From Chloroflexota bacterium (GTDB lineage: Bacteria > Chloroflexota > Chloroflexia > JAMDCE01): DNA of 52,141 nt. The first letter of the stretch is position 1; every line of letters starts with the position of its first letter. The DNA is taken from contig JAMDCE010000134.1 in assembly GCA_023489135.1 (NCBI GenBank), forward strand, positions 1 through 52,141, read 5' to 3'. The notes beneath the pieces were generated by a model that did not search any database, was not told the origin of the DNA, and saw nothing but the letters and a program-made list of their open reading frames with translations. This document shows, piece by piece, positions 8,380-16,176 of the stretch. Position numbers and translations under genes: made by a program.

Positions 8380-8826
8380 GTGAGCCGCGAAATTGTGCTC
8401 CTGGTTGCCGGCGCGGGAGGCGCTGGTCCAATCGAAATCATCCAGACGCTGAAGCGGACTCAGATGTACCGAGTGGTTGCTGTGGACGCGTCGCCTTTTG
8501 CTGCAGGCCTGGCCCTGGCCGATCGAGGGTACGTTGTGCCTCCAGCCGTCGATGCCGCAATTGAAGAGAGCCTGCGGCTAATTCTGGCCGAGGAGAGACC
8601 GGACTTCATCGTTCCCCTGGTTGACGAGGAAATCCCGATCGTTCACCGCCTAGCCTCCACAGTCTCGGAGCCAAAGCCACTTGTTGTGGCTCCATCCCCA
8701 TCTTTTTGTCTGTCGACCCTCGACAAGTGGGGGACCTACAGAATGTTAAGCGAGGCAGGTATACCCTTACCGCCAACGTGCTTGGCCAGTTCTGTCGAGG
8801 ATTGCACTTTCCCGGCCGTGATTTAG
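8380..8826 (+). pseudogene. Truncated ATP-grasp (carbamoyl-phosphate-synthase-like) protein
   Basis: GTG 8380, 3 nt after a GGAAGG ribosome-binding site, opens a 148-residue frame. VLLVAGAGGAGPIEIIQTLK, RPDFIVPLVDEEI and LDKWGTYRMLSEAGIPLPPT form the pre-ATP-grasp domain and the first helices of an ATP-grasp ligase of the carbamoyl-phosphate synthase large-subunit type. The frame stops right after a segment where a VKP-type ATP-binding strand should follow. The whole catalytic domain, another 150-200 residues, is absent, and no remnant was seen downstream before the antitoxin. Such ATP-grasp genes occur in nonulosonate clusters, so this may be a relic of the original operon cut by the toxin-antitoxin insertion. 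Confidence 0.7.
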
Positions 8827-8880
8827 CCTATGATCGCCTATGGCAATCATAAATGACCGCCGCGGGAGGCTACCTTATGC

Positions 8881-8909
8881 TTGCTATAGCGTACAGAATA
8901 ATGTACACT
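8881..8909 (+). promoter_or_regulatory. Putative promoter with overlapping YefM-type operator
   Basis: TTGCTA at 8881-8886 and TACACT at 8904-8909 are separated by 17 nt, a reasonable sigma-70 arrangement 30 nt ahead of the antitoxin start at 8939. An inverted repeat, AGCGTACA (8888-8895) and TGTACACT (8902-8909) with a 6-nt spacer, matches at 7 of 8 positions and lies across the -10 element. E. coli YefM-type antitoxins are known to bind TGTACA palindromes for autoregulation, so an operator is likely. Seen in sequence; binding is inferred. Confidence 0.65.
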
Positions 8910-8938
8910 TAAATGCAAACAGGTTCTGGAGGCGCGCA

Positions 8939-9262
8939 ATGAGTTGGCCGGTAAGAATGAGTGAGGACGTTTACGGCGTCACGGATTTGAGGGAATCGCT
9001 GCCTCAGGTGGTGGACAAGGCCACAGATACCAAGCGCCCGATGATCATAACCAAGCACAGTCGTCCGGTGGCGGCTATTATCGACATCGACGAGCTCCAG
9101 CGGATGTATGACCGGATTCAGGAACTGGAAGAGCTGCAGGATCAGAAGGTCATACTGGAGTTTATGGCTGCCGAGGCCCGCGGCGAGATCAAATGGATGT
9201 CAAACGAAGAAATGGCAAGGTTCGTAGGCGAGCTGGTGGACGGGGCCAGAAAGCGTGCTTAG
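8939..9262 (+). CDS. Phd/YefM-family antitoxin
   Basis: A 107-residue antitoxin. YGVTDLRESLPQVVDKA, followed by PMIITKHSRPVAAIIDIDELQRM, is the Phd/YefM DNA-binding and dimerisation fold. The acidic, helical C-terminal half (ELEELQDQKVILEFMAAEA onward) is the expected toxin-binding tail. ATG 8939 follows GGAGG at 8928-8932; a longer in-frame start would run into the promoter. The end overlaps the toxin start by 8 nt, the usual coupling. It neutralises the adjacent RelE/ParE-type toxin and probably represses the promoter through the TGTACA repeat at 8888-8909. Confidence 0.88.
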   Translation: MSWPVRMSEDVYGVTDLRESLPQVVDKATDTKRPMIITKHSRPVAAIIDIDELQRMYDRIQELEELQDQKVILEFMAAEARGEIKWMSNEEMARFVGELVDGARKRA

Positions 9263-9581
9263 CGTTCGCTGGTCAAAGCACACCCGCGAAGACATCCGAC
9301 GGATAGCGGACTACTGGCTGGAGAACAACCCTGCAAACGTGGCAGCCGTCACAGCAGCTGTTATGGGCCGAGTAAACTGGATCGCCGATGGACATTTCCA
9401 CATGGGCACGCCCGTGAAAGATTTGCCCAACACCTATCGTTCGTACTTGGAACGGGCCTTTGGCTACAAGATATACTACCGTATTGAAGGCAAACCCCCG
9501 GAGGGCATCGCGGTTATCAGTGTACGCCACGCTCGACAACGACCACTGACCCCGTCAACCCTGCGTAAATACGCGCAATAA
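9255..9581 (+). CDS. RelE/ParE-superfamily toxin
   Basis: A 108-residue protein of the RelE/ParE fold: VRWSKHTREDIRRIADYWLE (helical hairpin), then PVKDLPNTYRSYLERAFGYKIYYRIEG and ISVRHARQRPL, with the final HARQRP strand typical of the family. It is intact and overlaps the antitoxin by 8 nt (GTG start). ParE members poison DNA gyrase and RelE members cleave mRNA on the ribosome. The two cannot be separated here by eye. The HARQRPL ending leans towards ParE. The pair is the only clearly intact unit of the accessory patch. Confidence 0.85.
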   Translation: MLSVRWSKHTREDIRRIADYWLENNPANVAAVTAAVMGRVNWIADGHFHMGTPVKDLPNTYRSYLERAFGYKIYYRIEGKPPEGIAVISVRHARQRPLTPSTLRKYAQ

Positions 9582-9600
9582 GAAATACTAGGTCTTCCAG

Positions 9601-10521
9601 ATGATTCAGAGAGAAAAACTCTATTACCAAATGGCCCTGGTGCGACGATTCGAGGAGCGTGTGCTGGAGCTTTTTTCCCAAGGAGAGCTCTTCGGCACTA
9701 CTCACTGCTGCATCGGACAAGAAGCGAACGCTGTAGCGGTTTTGAGTCATTTGCGAGACGAGGATATCGTCGTGAGCAATCACCGCTGTCACGGTCACTA
9801 TCTGGTTCGCACTGGTGACGTCCAGGGCCTCATGGCGGAGATGATGGGCAGAGAAGGTGGGGTTTGTGGTGGCCGAGGTGGAAGCCAGCATCTTCACAAA
9901 GACAACTTCTATACCAACGGCGTGCAGGGCAGCATGGTGCCGATAGCGGCCGGGATGGCCTACGCCGAGAAGAAGAAAGGGAGCAGGGCTATCGCGGTGC
10001 TCTTTATAGGCGACGGCACGTTTGGTGAGGGAACGGTCTACGAGACCTTCAATTTGATCTCGCTCTGGGAGGTTCCGCTCCTGGTTGTCGTCGAGAACAA
10101 TGGTTACGCCCAGACCACGCCGGTGGCGCTGGGTGTGGCCGGAAGTATTGTGGATCGTGCCAAAGCTTTCGCCCTTTCGGCAAGCGAAATCGAGAGCGAT
10201 GATGCTGAAGAATTATACGACCGGTTTGGCCAGATTGTTCAGACCGTGCGGGAGCGAAGCCAGCCTCACGTGGAGATCGTTCACACCTATCGACTCTGCA
10301 ACCACAGCAAAGGGGACGATTACCGGTCGCCGATGGAGCTGGCAGCCAGGAGAGCTAGGGACCCGCTAAAGTTATTGGGTGAGCGTTTGTCGATGGAGCG
10401 TAGATCCGAAATCGAGAAAGCGGTCTCCGAAAGGATTGCGGAGGCCGAAGCGACTGCCAGGAAGATGCCATTCCCCAGGCTCGCCGAGCGGCGCGACGAG
10501 CTTCAACTTCAGAGGGCTTGA
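9601..10521 (+). CDS. 2-oxoacid dehydrogenase E1 component, alpha subunit
   Basis: A thiamine-diphosphate-dependent decarboxylase subunit of 306 residues. HRCHGHYL near residues 61-68, GGRGGSQHLH near 90-99 and the ThDP/Mg signature GDGTFGEG at 137-144, ending in ENN at 165-167, are the hallmarks of pyruvate/acetoin/branched-chain E1-alpha. With the beta subunit encoded 6 nt later it would decarboxylate a 2-oxoacid and reductively acylate a lipoyl group. In this operon the lipoyl carrier is the fusion at 11555, not a standard E2. No E3 (lipoamide dehydrogenase) gene is visible. The 2-oxoacid cannot be deduced. Confidence 0.93.
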   Translation: MIQREKLYYQMALVRRFEERVLELFSQGELFGTTHCCIGQEANAVAVLSHLRDEDIVVSNHRCHGHYLVRTGDVQGLMAEMMGREGGVCGGRGGSQHLHKDNFYTNGVQGSMVPIAAGMAYAEKKKGSRAIAVLFIGDGTFGEGTVYETFNLISLWEVPLLVVVENNGYAQTTPVALGVAGSIVDRAKAFALSASEIESDDAEELYDRFGQIVQTVRERSQPHVEIVHTYRLCNHSKGDDYRSPMELAARRARDPLKLLGERLSMERRSEIEKAVSERIAEAEATARKMPFPRLAERRDELQLQRA

Positions 10522-10527
10522 TCGAAT

Positions 10528-11562
10528 ATGCGGTACGTCGAGTCTTTGAACAACGCCTTGCATAAAATGATGGACGAAGACGATCGCGTCTTCGTTTTGG
10601 GCGAGGATATCCTGGACCCCTATGGCGGAGCGTTTCGAGTGACCAAAGGCCTCTCTTCTTGCTTTCCCGGAAGAGTGATCACTACGCCAATTAGCGAAGC
10701 CAGCATCACCGGTTTCGCCACGGGGATGGCCTTGAGAGGAATGAGACCGGTGGTCGAGATCATGTTTGGCGATTTCATAACCCTGTGCGCCGACCAGATC
10801 GTCAATGCTGCCAGCAAGCTCACCCGAATGTATGGAGAGCAAGTCGAGGTGCCGCTGGTAATCCGAGCGCCGATGGGTGGCCGCCGGGGGTACGGTCCCA
10901 CTCATAGTCAAACCCTAGAATCGCTTTTCCTTAATGTGCCGGGATTGACCATTGTCGCTCCCAGCCATTTCCACGATCCCGGTGAGCTGCTTCATAGAGC
11001 GGTGCTTGGGAGCAAAGGCCCAATCCTTTTTGTGGAGAACAAGCTACTCTATCCCCTACCTCTGAGCCAGCCGGACGGTGCCGGTAGAATCGGGGACTTC
11101 TTCGCCGAAGCCATCCAGAATCACAGCTCAGATTTCCCCTCCATTTCTCTCAGATTAACGGAGGGAAAGCGACCGGATGTAACACTGATTGCCTACGGTG
11201 GGATGGCTCCGCTCGCCGCCGAAGCAGCTTTAAAGGTATTTTTGCACGACGAAGTTGTCGTTGAGGTGATTGTTCCTTCACTCGTCAAGCCGTTTCCTCT
11301 GGCCGACGTGCTGCCCTCCGCGCAGGCAAGTGGCAAAGTGGTCATAGCCGAGGAAGCGGTTCGCACTTCAGGCTGGGGAGCAGAACTGGCGAGTCAAGTA
11401 TATGAGTCGGCCTTTAATTCCCTTGCCGCACCCATCCGGCGCTTGGGTGCCCGAGAGCTGCCCATTCCGAGTTCGCGACCACTTGAGGATCAGGTTTTGC
11501 CTCAGGTTGCCGATATTGAAGCTGCCATCTACCAACAGTTAGAGGTTGTGGTAAGTGCCTGA
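10528..11562 (+). CDS. 2-oxoacid dehydrogenase E1 component, beta subunit
   Basis: The 344-residue beta subunit has VFVLGEDILDPYGGAFRVTKGL at the N terminus, PISEASITGFATGMAL (the segment with the ThDP-activating Glu), RAPMGGRRGYGPTHSQT in the substrate loop, and a transketolase C-terminal domain (VTLIAYGGMAPLAAEAAL, VIAEEAVRTSGWGAELA). Length is normal. It sits 6 nt after the alpha gene and overlaps the lipoyl-fusion gene by 8 nt, so the three products are probably made in balance as one complex. This argues that the fusion protein is the natural partner of these E1 subunits. Confidence 0.93.
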   Translation: MRYVESLNNALHKMMDEDDRVFVLGEDILDPYGGAFRVTKGLSSCFPGRVITTPISEASITGFATGMALRGMRPVVEIMFGDFITLCADQIVNAASKLTRMYGEQVEVPLVIRAPMGGRRGYGPTHSQTLESLFLNVPGLTIVAPSHFHDPGELLHRAVLGSKGPILFVENKLLYPLPLSQPDGAGRIGDFFAEAIQNHSSDFPSISLRLTEGKRPDVTLIAYGGMAPLAAEAALKVFLHDEVVVEVIVPSLVKPFPLADVLPSAQASGKVVIAEEAVRTSGWGAELASQVYESAFNSLAAPIRRLGARELPIPSSRPLEDQVLPQVADIEAAIYQQLEVVVSA

Positions 11563-13072
11563 AACGGTCGAAGTAGTAGTTCCTCAGTTCAGCGTCAACG
11601 ACGTTGCTGCCAACTTGACTGAATGGTACGTCTCCGATGGGGCAAGCGTTGCCCCGGGGGATCTCATTTGCGGTTTGGAGACATCGAAAGCCGCGTTCGA
11701 CATTGAGGCCATTGCTACCGGCTACATCGTCCACCTTGTAGATGCTGGAATGGAAGTAAGAACGGGCGACGCAGTAGCCCTTGTTGGACCGAATCTCGAA
11801 GACCTAAGGGAGGAGAAGGTGCGCCGGTTGGCCGAACCGGTCAAAACCGAGTCTACGATAGGTGGATCATCCGGGGCCGTGCGCGCGACCAGGAAGGCCG
11901 AGACCCTGGCGCAGGAGCTCGGCATCGATCTGGCCGCTATCGGCGGCAACGGCATAATCAGGGAGGAAGATGTCCGCCGATTCGCCGACAAACGGAACAA
12001 TAATGCACAGGCCCCAAGGGAAGGATGGGTAGCGTCGGTGAGCCGTGATGAAGCCGGCTTTGTCGCTCCGGAGTTCCTAGCCAAGATCGAAAAGGATCCG
12101 GCGTTCGCTCAGCTTGGCCCGGATCTAAAAGTGCACCTCTACCGCACCTACGGCGCGCAAATTGGTGAAAACGTAAAGATAGGCAGCGGCAGCGTGATTC
12201 TCAGCCGGGTGATTAGGCTGGCAGATGACTCGGCGATAGGATCAGACTGCTACGTCAAGACGGACCGCTTCGTGCTGGGGAGGATGTCGGTCATCGGCAA
12301 CAGAACCAGAATCGTGACCCGAGAGGTTGTGGCTGGTGATGTCCTCTTCTCCGGGGAAAACATTCTAATCGGTGGGGGCGGGGCTTTCGGCCCGCGCTCA
12401 GCCTTGCGCATCGGAGATAACTGCCTGATCTCGAGCAACTGCCTTCTGAACACCGGCGAACCGATCACCATCGGGGACGAAGTTGGATTGAGCCCCAACG
12501 TGCAGCTTTACACCCACAATCACTGGCAGAATGTCCTTCGCGGATACACCGCCCGCCACGCCCCTATAGTGGTCGAGCGTGGGGCCTACGTCACCGGCAA
12601 CTGTCTCGTCGCCCCGGGCGTCCGCATCGGCGAGGGAGCCACCGTCCTGGCCAATTCGGTCGTGTCGTTCAACGTGGATCCCTACACCATCGTGTCCGGC
12701 AACCCCGCGCAGGCCGTCGGCAAGGTCAATACGGTCCTTTCCGAGGCGCAAAAGGATCGTATCGTGCGACACCTTATGACGGAGATGGAGGAGTCGCTGC
12801 GGTTTCTAGGGGTCGATACGGGGTCTGTAGTGTATCTCCCCTCCTTCGATTGCCTGGAGCCCACGAAGGCCGAAGTGGTGCTGACTTTCCAACCCACGAA
12901 CCTTCCCGATTCTCTCGGCCGGCCGGTCGTATTCGATCTCACAGCCTTTCAAGTGCACGGATCTCAAACCAGGCTGTCGGGTGAAGTGAGGAACTTCTTA
13001 CGCCGCCGGGGCATTCGCTTCAAGCCACACCTGTGGCGCTACACTCACGACGAGGGGTTTTACGTTCAGTAA
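11555..13072 (+). CDS. Lipoyl domain + E3-binding domain + left-handed beta-helix acyltransferase fusion
   Basis: 505 residues in four parts. Residues 1-80 form a lipoyl domain with lipoylation Lys45 in GLETSKAAFD. Residues 107-146 form a peripheral-subunit-binding domain (ATRKAETLAQELGIDLAAIGGNG then REEDVRRFA), as in E2 proteins. Residues about 200-395 are hexapeptide repeats of an O/N-acyltransferase with YTHNHW at 319-324 as the likely catalytic His and GNPAQAVGK closing the helix. An unfamiliar C-terminal domain follows. The normal E2 catalytic core with its HHxxxDG motif is missing. The GTG start overlaps E1-beta. Inference: acyl groups made by E1 on Lys45 are passed directly to a sugar amine or hydroxyl. 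Confidence 0.9.
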   Translation: MPETVEVVVPQFSVNDVAANLTEWYVSDGASVAPGDLICGLETSKAAFDIEAIATGYIVHLVDAGMEVRTGDAVALVGPNLEDLREEKVRRLAEPVKTESTIGGSSGAVRATRKAETLAQELGIDLAAIGGNGIIREEDVRRFADKRNNNAQAPREGWVASVSRDEAGFVAPEFLAKIEKDPAFAQLGPDLKVHLYRTYGAQIGENVKIGSGSVILSRVIRLADDSAIGSDCYVKTDRFVLGRMSVIGNRTRIVTREVVAGDVLFSGENILIGGGGAFGPRSALRIGDNCLISSNCLLNTGEPITIGDEVGLSPNVQLYTHNHWQNVLRGYTARHAPIVVERGAYVTGNCLVAPGVRIGEGATVLANSVVSFNVDPYTIVSGNPAQAVGKVNTVLSEAQKDRIVRHLMTEMEESLRFLGVDTGSVVYLPSFDCLEPTKAEVVLTFQPTNLPDSLGRPVVFDLTAFQVHGSQTRLSGEVRNFLRRRGIRFKPHLWRYTHDEGFYVQ

Positions 13073-13074
13073 CT

Positions 13075-13755
13075 ATGCAGACCGTGCTAGTTGTTGCCGC
13101 ACACCCCGATGACGAGGTTCTCGGCTGTGGCGCGACCATCGCCCGCTTCGCGCAGGAGTACGAGGTGCACGTCGTCATCCTTGGGGAAGGTATCAGCTCA
13201 CGTTATGGCCAGCGCCACGTCGCGGACAGCGCGGAGCTTCAACGTCTTAAGGAACAGTCCCGCGCCGTCGCCGCGCACTTAGGCGCCCGGTCCGTCTCGT
13301 TTGAAGGACTCCCCGACAATCGTTTTGACGAATTGCCGCTGCTGGACTTGACGAAGTGGGTGGAGAGATGGGTGGAAGAGACGAGGCCGGAAATCGTGTA
13401 CACCCATCACCCTGGCGACCTGAACCTCGATCACGCGATCACGTTCCGTGCGGTGCTCACGGCCACGCGGCCGATGCCCGGCTCCTGCGTTCGTGACTTG
13501 TATGCGTTCGAAGTTCCTTCGTCCACGGAGTGGGCTTTCCAGAGATTGGAGCCGGCGTTCAGGCCCAGCGTGTTCGTGGACGTTTCGACCACCATCGAAG
13601 CCAAGATCCAGGCGATGCTGATTTACAGCGGCGAGGCGAGGAACTTCCCTCACCCACGCTCCGCCGAGGCGCTGCGGGCCATAGCGCGCCGCTGGGGCTC
13701 CGTGGCAGGAGCGGAGTACGCCGAGGCTTTCGAGCTGATCCGGTCAGTACGGTGA
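13075..13755 (+). CDS. PIG-L-family N-deacetylase
   Basis: A 226-residue zinc-dependent deacetylase of the PIG-L/LmbE type. AHPDDEVLGCGA at 9-20 supplies the zinc ligands and catalytic Asp, and THHPGDLNLDH at 110-120 supplies the remaining His ligands. The ATG at 13075 is 2 nt after the preceding stop; a longer in-frame start would overlap it. The family removes acetyl from N-acetylated sugars, sugar nucleotides or conjugates. Beside an unusual acyltransferase, it could expose the amine that the lipoyl-fusion enzyme then re-acylates. The 3' end overlaps the pseG-like GTG. Confidence 0.88.
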   Translation: MQTVLVVAAHPDDEVLGCGATIARFAQEYEVHVVILGEGISSRYGQRHVADSAELQRLKEQSRAVAAHLGARSVSFEGLPDNRFDELPLLDLTKWVERWVEETRPEIVYTHHPGDLNLDHAITFRAVLTATRPMPGSCVRDLYAFEVPSSTEWAFQRLEPAFRPSVFVDVSTTIEAKIQAMLIYSGEARNFPHPRSAEALRAIARRWGSVAGAEYAEAFELIRSVR

Positions 13756-14795
13756 CGAGGAGGAAAACCGTTCTTTTCCGCCTGGAGGCCAACCCGCAAA
13801 TCGGCATCGGGCACTTGCAGAGGTGTCTATCCCTGGCTGTCGCGCTCCATCGGCTCGGGACCAGTTGCGTCTTCCTGGCCAACGCGGACCCGATAGTCCA
13901 GAAGCGCGTCGCGGACTCCGGCTTCAAGGCCGAGAGAATGAACGGGTCGGAACCCGGGACTGACGAGGATTTGGGTCTTGTTTTGACGATGGCGAACCGG
14001 CACCAGGGAGAAGTCATAGTGGTGGATTCCTACCGGGTGGGTGCGGATTACCTGCAAGGCCTGCGTGAGGCTGGATTGATAGTAGTGGCTGTCGACGACC
14101 TAGCAGTACATCCGTTCCCTTGCCAGATCGTCGTCAATGGTAGCGCTGGCGCCCAGGACTTGCCCTACGTGTCTTCCTCGCCCGACACACGCTTCTTGCT
14201 GGGATCAGAGCACATCCTGTTGCGGCCGGAGTTCTGGGATGTTCCGCCTCGAATGACGCGGGAAGTCGTAAAGAATATCCTGGTGATCCTGGGCGGAGCC
14301 GATTCGCACAACCTGATGCCAAGGCTACTGGCGATGCTGGACGATCTGGCCCCCTGGTTCGGCGTGACCGCCGTCATAGGTCCCTTCTTCGCAAACCGGG
14401 ATGAGGTTGAAATGGTGGCGAAGCGCTGCCGCAAGCCGGTCCGCCGTGTTGAAGCGCCGGACTCGGTGCGCGATCTGATGCTGGAAGCAGACCTGGCCAT
14501 CTCGGCCGGCGGCCAGACCCTGTACGAATTGGCGGCGAGCGGCACACCAACAGTGGCGGTACAAGTAGCCGACAATCAATCGAGTAACTTGCGTGGGTTA
14601 GCTGCGGAAGGCGTCCTGCAGTTCGCCGGCTCGGTGGAAGATGCAGGCCTGGTGGGGCGGGTTGGGGCAGCCATTGGGGAACTTATTGGCAACAGCAGCG
14701 CGCGAGCGCGAATGTCCCGGACAGGGCAGAGGCTAGTTGATGGCAGAGGGGCCATTCGGCTGGCTGAGACAATCATAAGGCTGTCTTCTCGATGA
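13752..14795 (+). CDS. pseG: PseG-like nucleotide-sugar hydrolase
   Basis: A 347-residue GT-B-fold protein of the PseG/SpsG family, which releases UDP from UDP-2,4-diacylamino-2,4,6-trideoxy-altrose so that PseI can use the free sugar. FRLEANPQIGIGHLQRCLSL at the N terminus is the Gly-rich loop with the His of the GxGHxxR motif. IVVDSYRV, ILVILGGADSHN and LAISAGGQTLYELAASGTPT are the other family blocks. The GTG 13752 start overlaps the deacetylase stop (GTGA). It lies about 6.5 kb after pseH, showing that the pseudaminate genes were separated by inserted material and by the E1/E2-like genes. Confidence 0.88.
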   Translation: MTRRKTVLFRLEANPQIGIGHLQRCLSLAVALHRLGTSCVFLANADPIVQKRVADSGFKAERMNGSEPGTDEDLGLVLTMANRHQGEVIVVDSYRVGADYLQGLREAGLIVVAVDDLAVHPFPCQIVVNGSAGAQDLPYVSSSPDTRFLLGSEHILLRPEFWDVPPRMTREVVKNILVILGGADSHNLMPRLLAMLDDLAPWFGVTAVIGPFFANRDEVEMVAKRCRKPVRRVEAPDSVRDLMLEADLAISAGGQTLYELAASGTPTVAVQVADNQSSNLRGLAAEGVLQFAGSVEDAGLVGRVGAAIGELIGNSSARARMSRTGQRLVDGRGAIRLAETIIRLSSR

Positions 14796-14801
14796 GGGAT
14801 C

Positions 14802-15041
14802 GTGGTGCTGGGCTGTCAGATCCTGGAAAACCAGTTGAAAGCGCAATCTCGACCAACCAGAAAGAGACATGTTCGTGAGTTTGGTACGCGTCTCAACAGT
14901 GGACGCGGCATATCTAAATCCCAGGACACGGACCCTTACGAGGTGTTCAAGCGGCTAGTCGCCCGTGGAGCGATTGGCGCTGATTTCGCCGAGAACTGGA
15001 AGATGATGCAAGAGGAGCTAGAAAGACAAGTTGGCAGATAG
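14802..15041 (+). CDS. Small hypothetical protein, uncertain
   Basis: A 79-residue frame from GTG 14802. The first half is basic and featureless. The second half (DPYEVFKRLVARGAIGADF, then a Gln/Glu-rich helix) looks like a genuine amphipathic helical segment. No family is recognised. Two other short frames are open in the first 80 bases, including an ATG at 14792 overlapping the pseG stop, so the true N terminus or an indel is possible. It overlaps the next gene's TTG start by 11 nt. It could be a small partner of the methyltransferase or a remnant. Confidence 0.4.
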   Translation: MVLGCQILENQLKAQSRPTRKRHVREFGTRLNSGRGISKSQDTDPYEVFKRLVARGAIGADFAENWKMMQEELERQVGR

Positions 15042-15966
15042 TTTGGAAAGGCTGCTCCGCCAGTATCTGAACCTTTACTGGCTGCGACCGGAATCGGCTA
15101 TATGGCGCGCGGTCGATGCGATGGCCTTGGCCAATTTCCATTTTCAGCGGCCATCTGCCGATCTGGGATGCGGCGACGGCAGCAATACCTATATTCTTAT
15201 GGGCGGCGATTTCGATCTTAGCTTCGACGACTTCTTGGTCACCAGGCCGACCACGCCCGAAGATTTTCTCGCCGGGCGGTCGGACATCTACGACTTTGCT
15301 GATTCGCCAGATAAGTCGTTTCCCGTCTTTGCGCCACCTCAGCGCCAGATAGACATCGGGCTGGATTGGAAACTGAACTCACTCCAAAAGGCAGAGACCC
15401 TCGGAGTATACGCGAAAACAGTCCAGCACGACTTCAATAATCCGCTTCCCTTCGCGGATGGCGAGCTAATGACTGTTTTCAGCAACGCCGTCTACTGGGT
15501 TGAGCGCGTGGACAAGCTTCTTGCCGAGATGCGCCGAGTGATGGCGGTCGATGGTCGCCTTCTTCTCCTTCTGCCCGATGAGAGCATCAAGCGGTACTAC
15601 ATCTATGACCTGTACCTCAAGAACGGTTGGGATTGGGCCAAGAACCTGGACATGGGGCGCCACTCCCACATCAAGCATCATTACTCATCGAGTCAATGGG
15701 AGGAGACGTTTCGCCGGGCAGGGCTCCGCATTGCCTCGCACCTCCCCTATCTATCGCATCGCGTGATTCAGATTTCAGAGATAGGCCTCAGACCGCTTTC
15801 TCCCGTGCTCATCAAGATGGCGAATCGACTGAGCCCGGGGGACCGCCAATTGATAAAAGGCGAATGGATAGAGTACTGCTACCGCTTTATCCGACCTCTG
15901 TTCGATTCTGGCTGGATAACGGAGGGAGAGCCGACTTTCCATCTGTTTGAATTGATGCGCCACTAG
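15031..15966 (+). CDS. Class I SAM-dependent methyltransferase
   Basis: A 311-residue methyltransferase with SADLGCGDGSN near residues 42-52 as the SAM-binding motif I, LPFADGELMTVFSNAVYWVE as the motif IV region and RRVMAVDGRLLLLLPDE after it. An unusual feature is the roughly 70-residue insertion between motif I and the next core strand (DFDLSFDDFLVTRPTTPEDF and onward). The start is TTG 15031; the first ATG lies 90 nt inside. It probably methylates a sugar or glycan intermediate, but the target is unknown. It is followed by a 210-nt gap that holds only a weak AGCGC/GCGCT hairpin at 15968-15981 and a 26-codon ORF at 16090-16170. Confidence 0.8.
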   Translation: MADSLERLLRQYLNLYWLRPESAIWRAVDAMALANFHFQRPSADLGCGDGSNTYILMGGDFDLSFDDFLVTRPTTPEDFLAGRSDIYDFADSPDKSFPVFAPPQRQIDIGLDWKLNSLQKAETLGVYAKTVQHDFNNPLPFADGELMTVFSNAVYWVERVDKLLAEMRRVMAVDGRLLLLLPDESIKRYYIYDLYLKNGWDWAKNLDMGRHSHIKHHYSSSQWEETFRRAGLRIASHLPYLSHRVIQISEIGLRPLSPVLIKMANRLSPGDRQLIKGEWIEYCYRFIRPLFDSGWITEGEPTFHLFELMRH

Positions 15967-16176
15967 CAGCGCGACAGCGCTTGACTTGTGGACCGTTCGA
16001 TTGATGCTGGCTGATGGTGCTGGCGGTGATGATCGGTGAATGAATGGACCTTTTCTTGCACGCCGAAAGACCATGGCGGCATAAGGTAAATGCCGGTGCC
16101 ATATTACGTCGATGTGAACCGAATCGCAAATCGACCGCAGCCGGAAGGCAAAACCCGTGCGGGAGGGTGAAACGAG

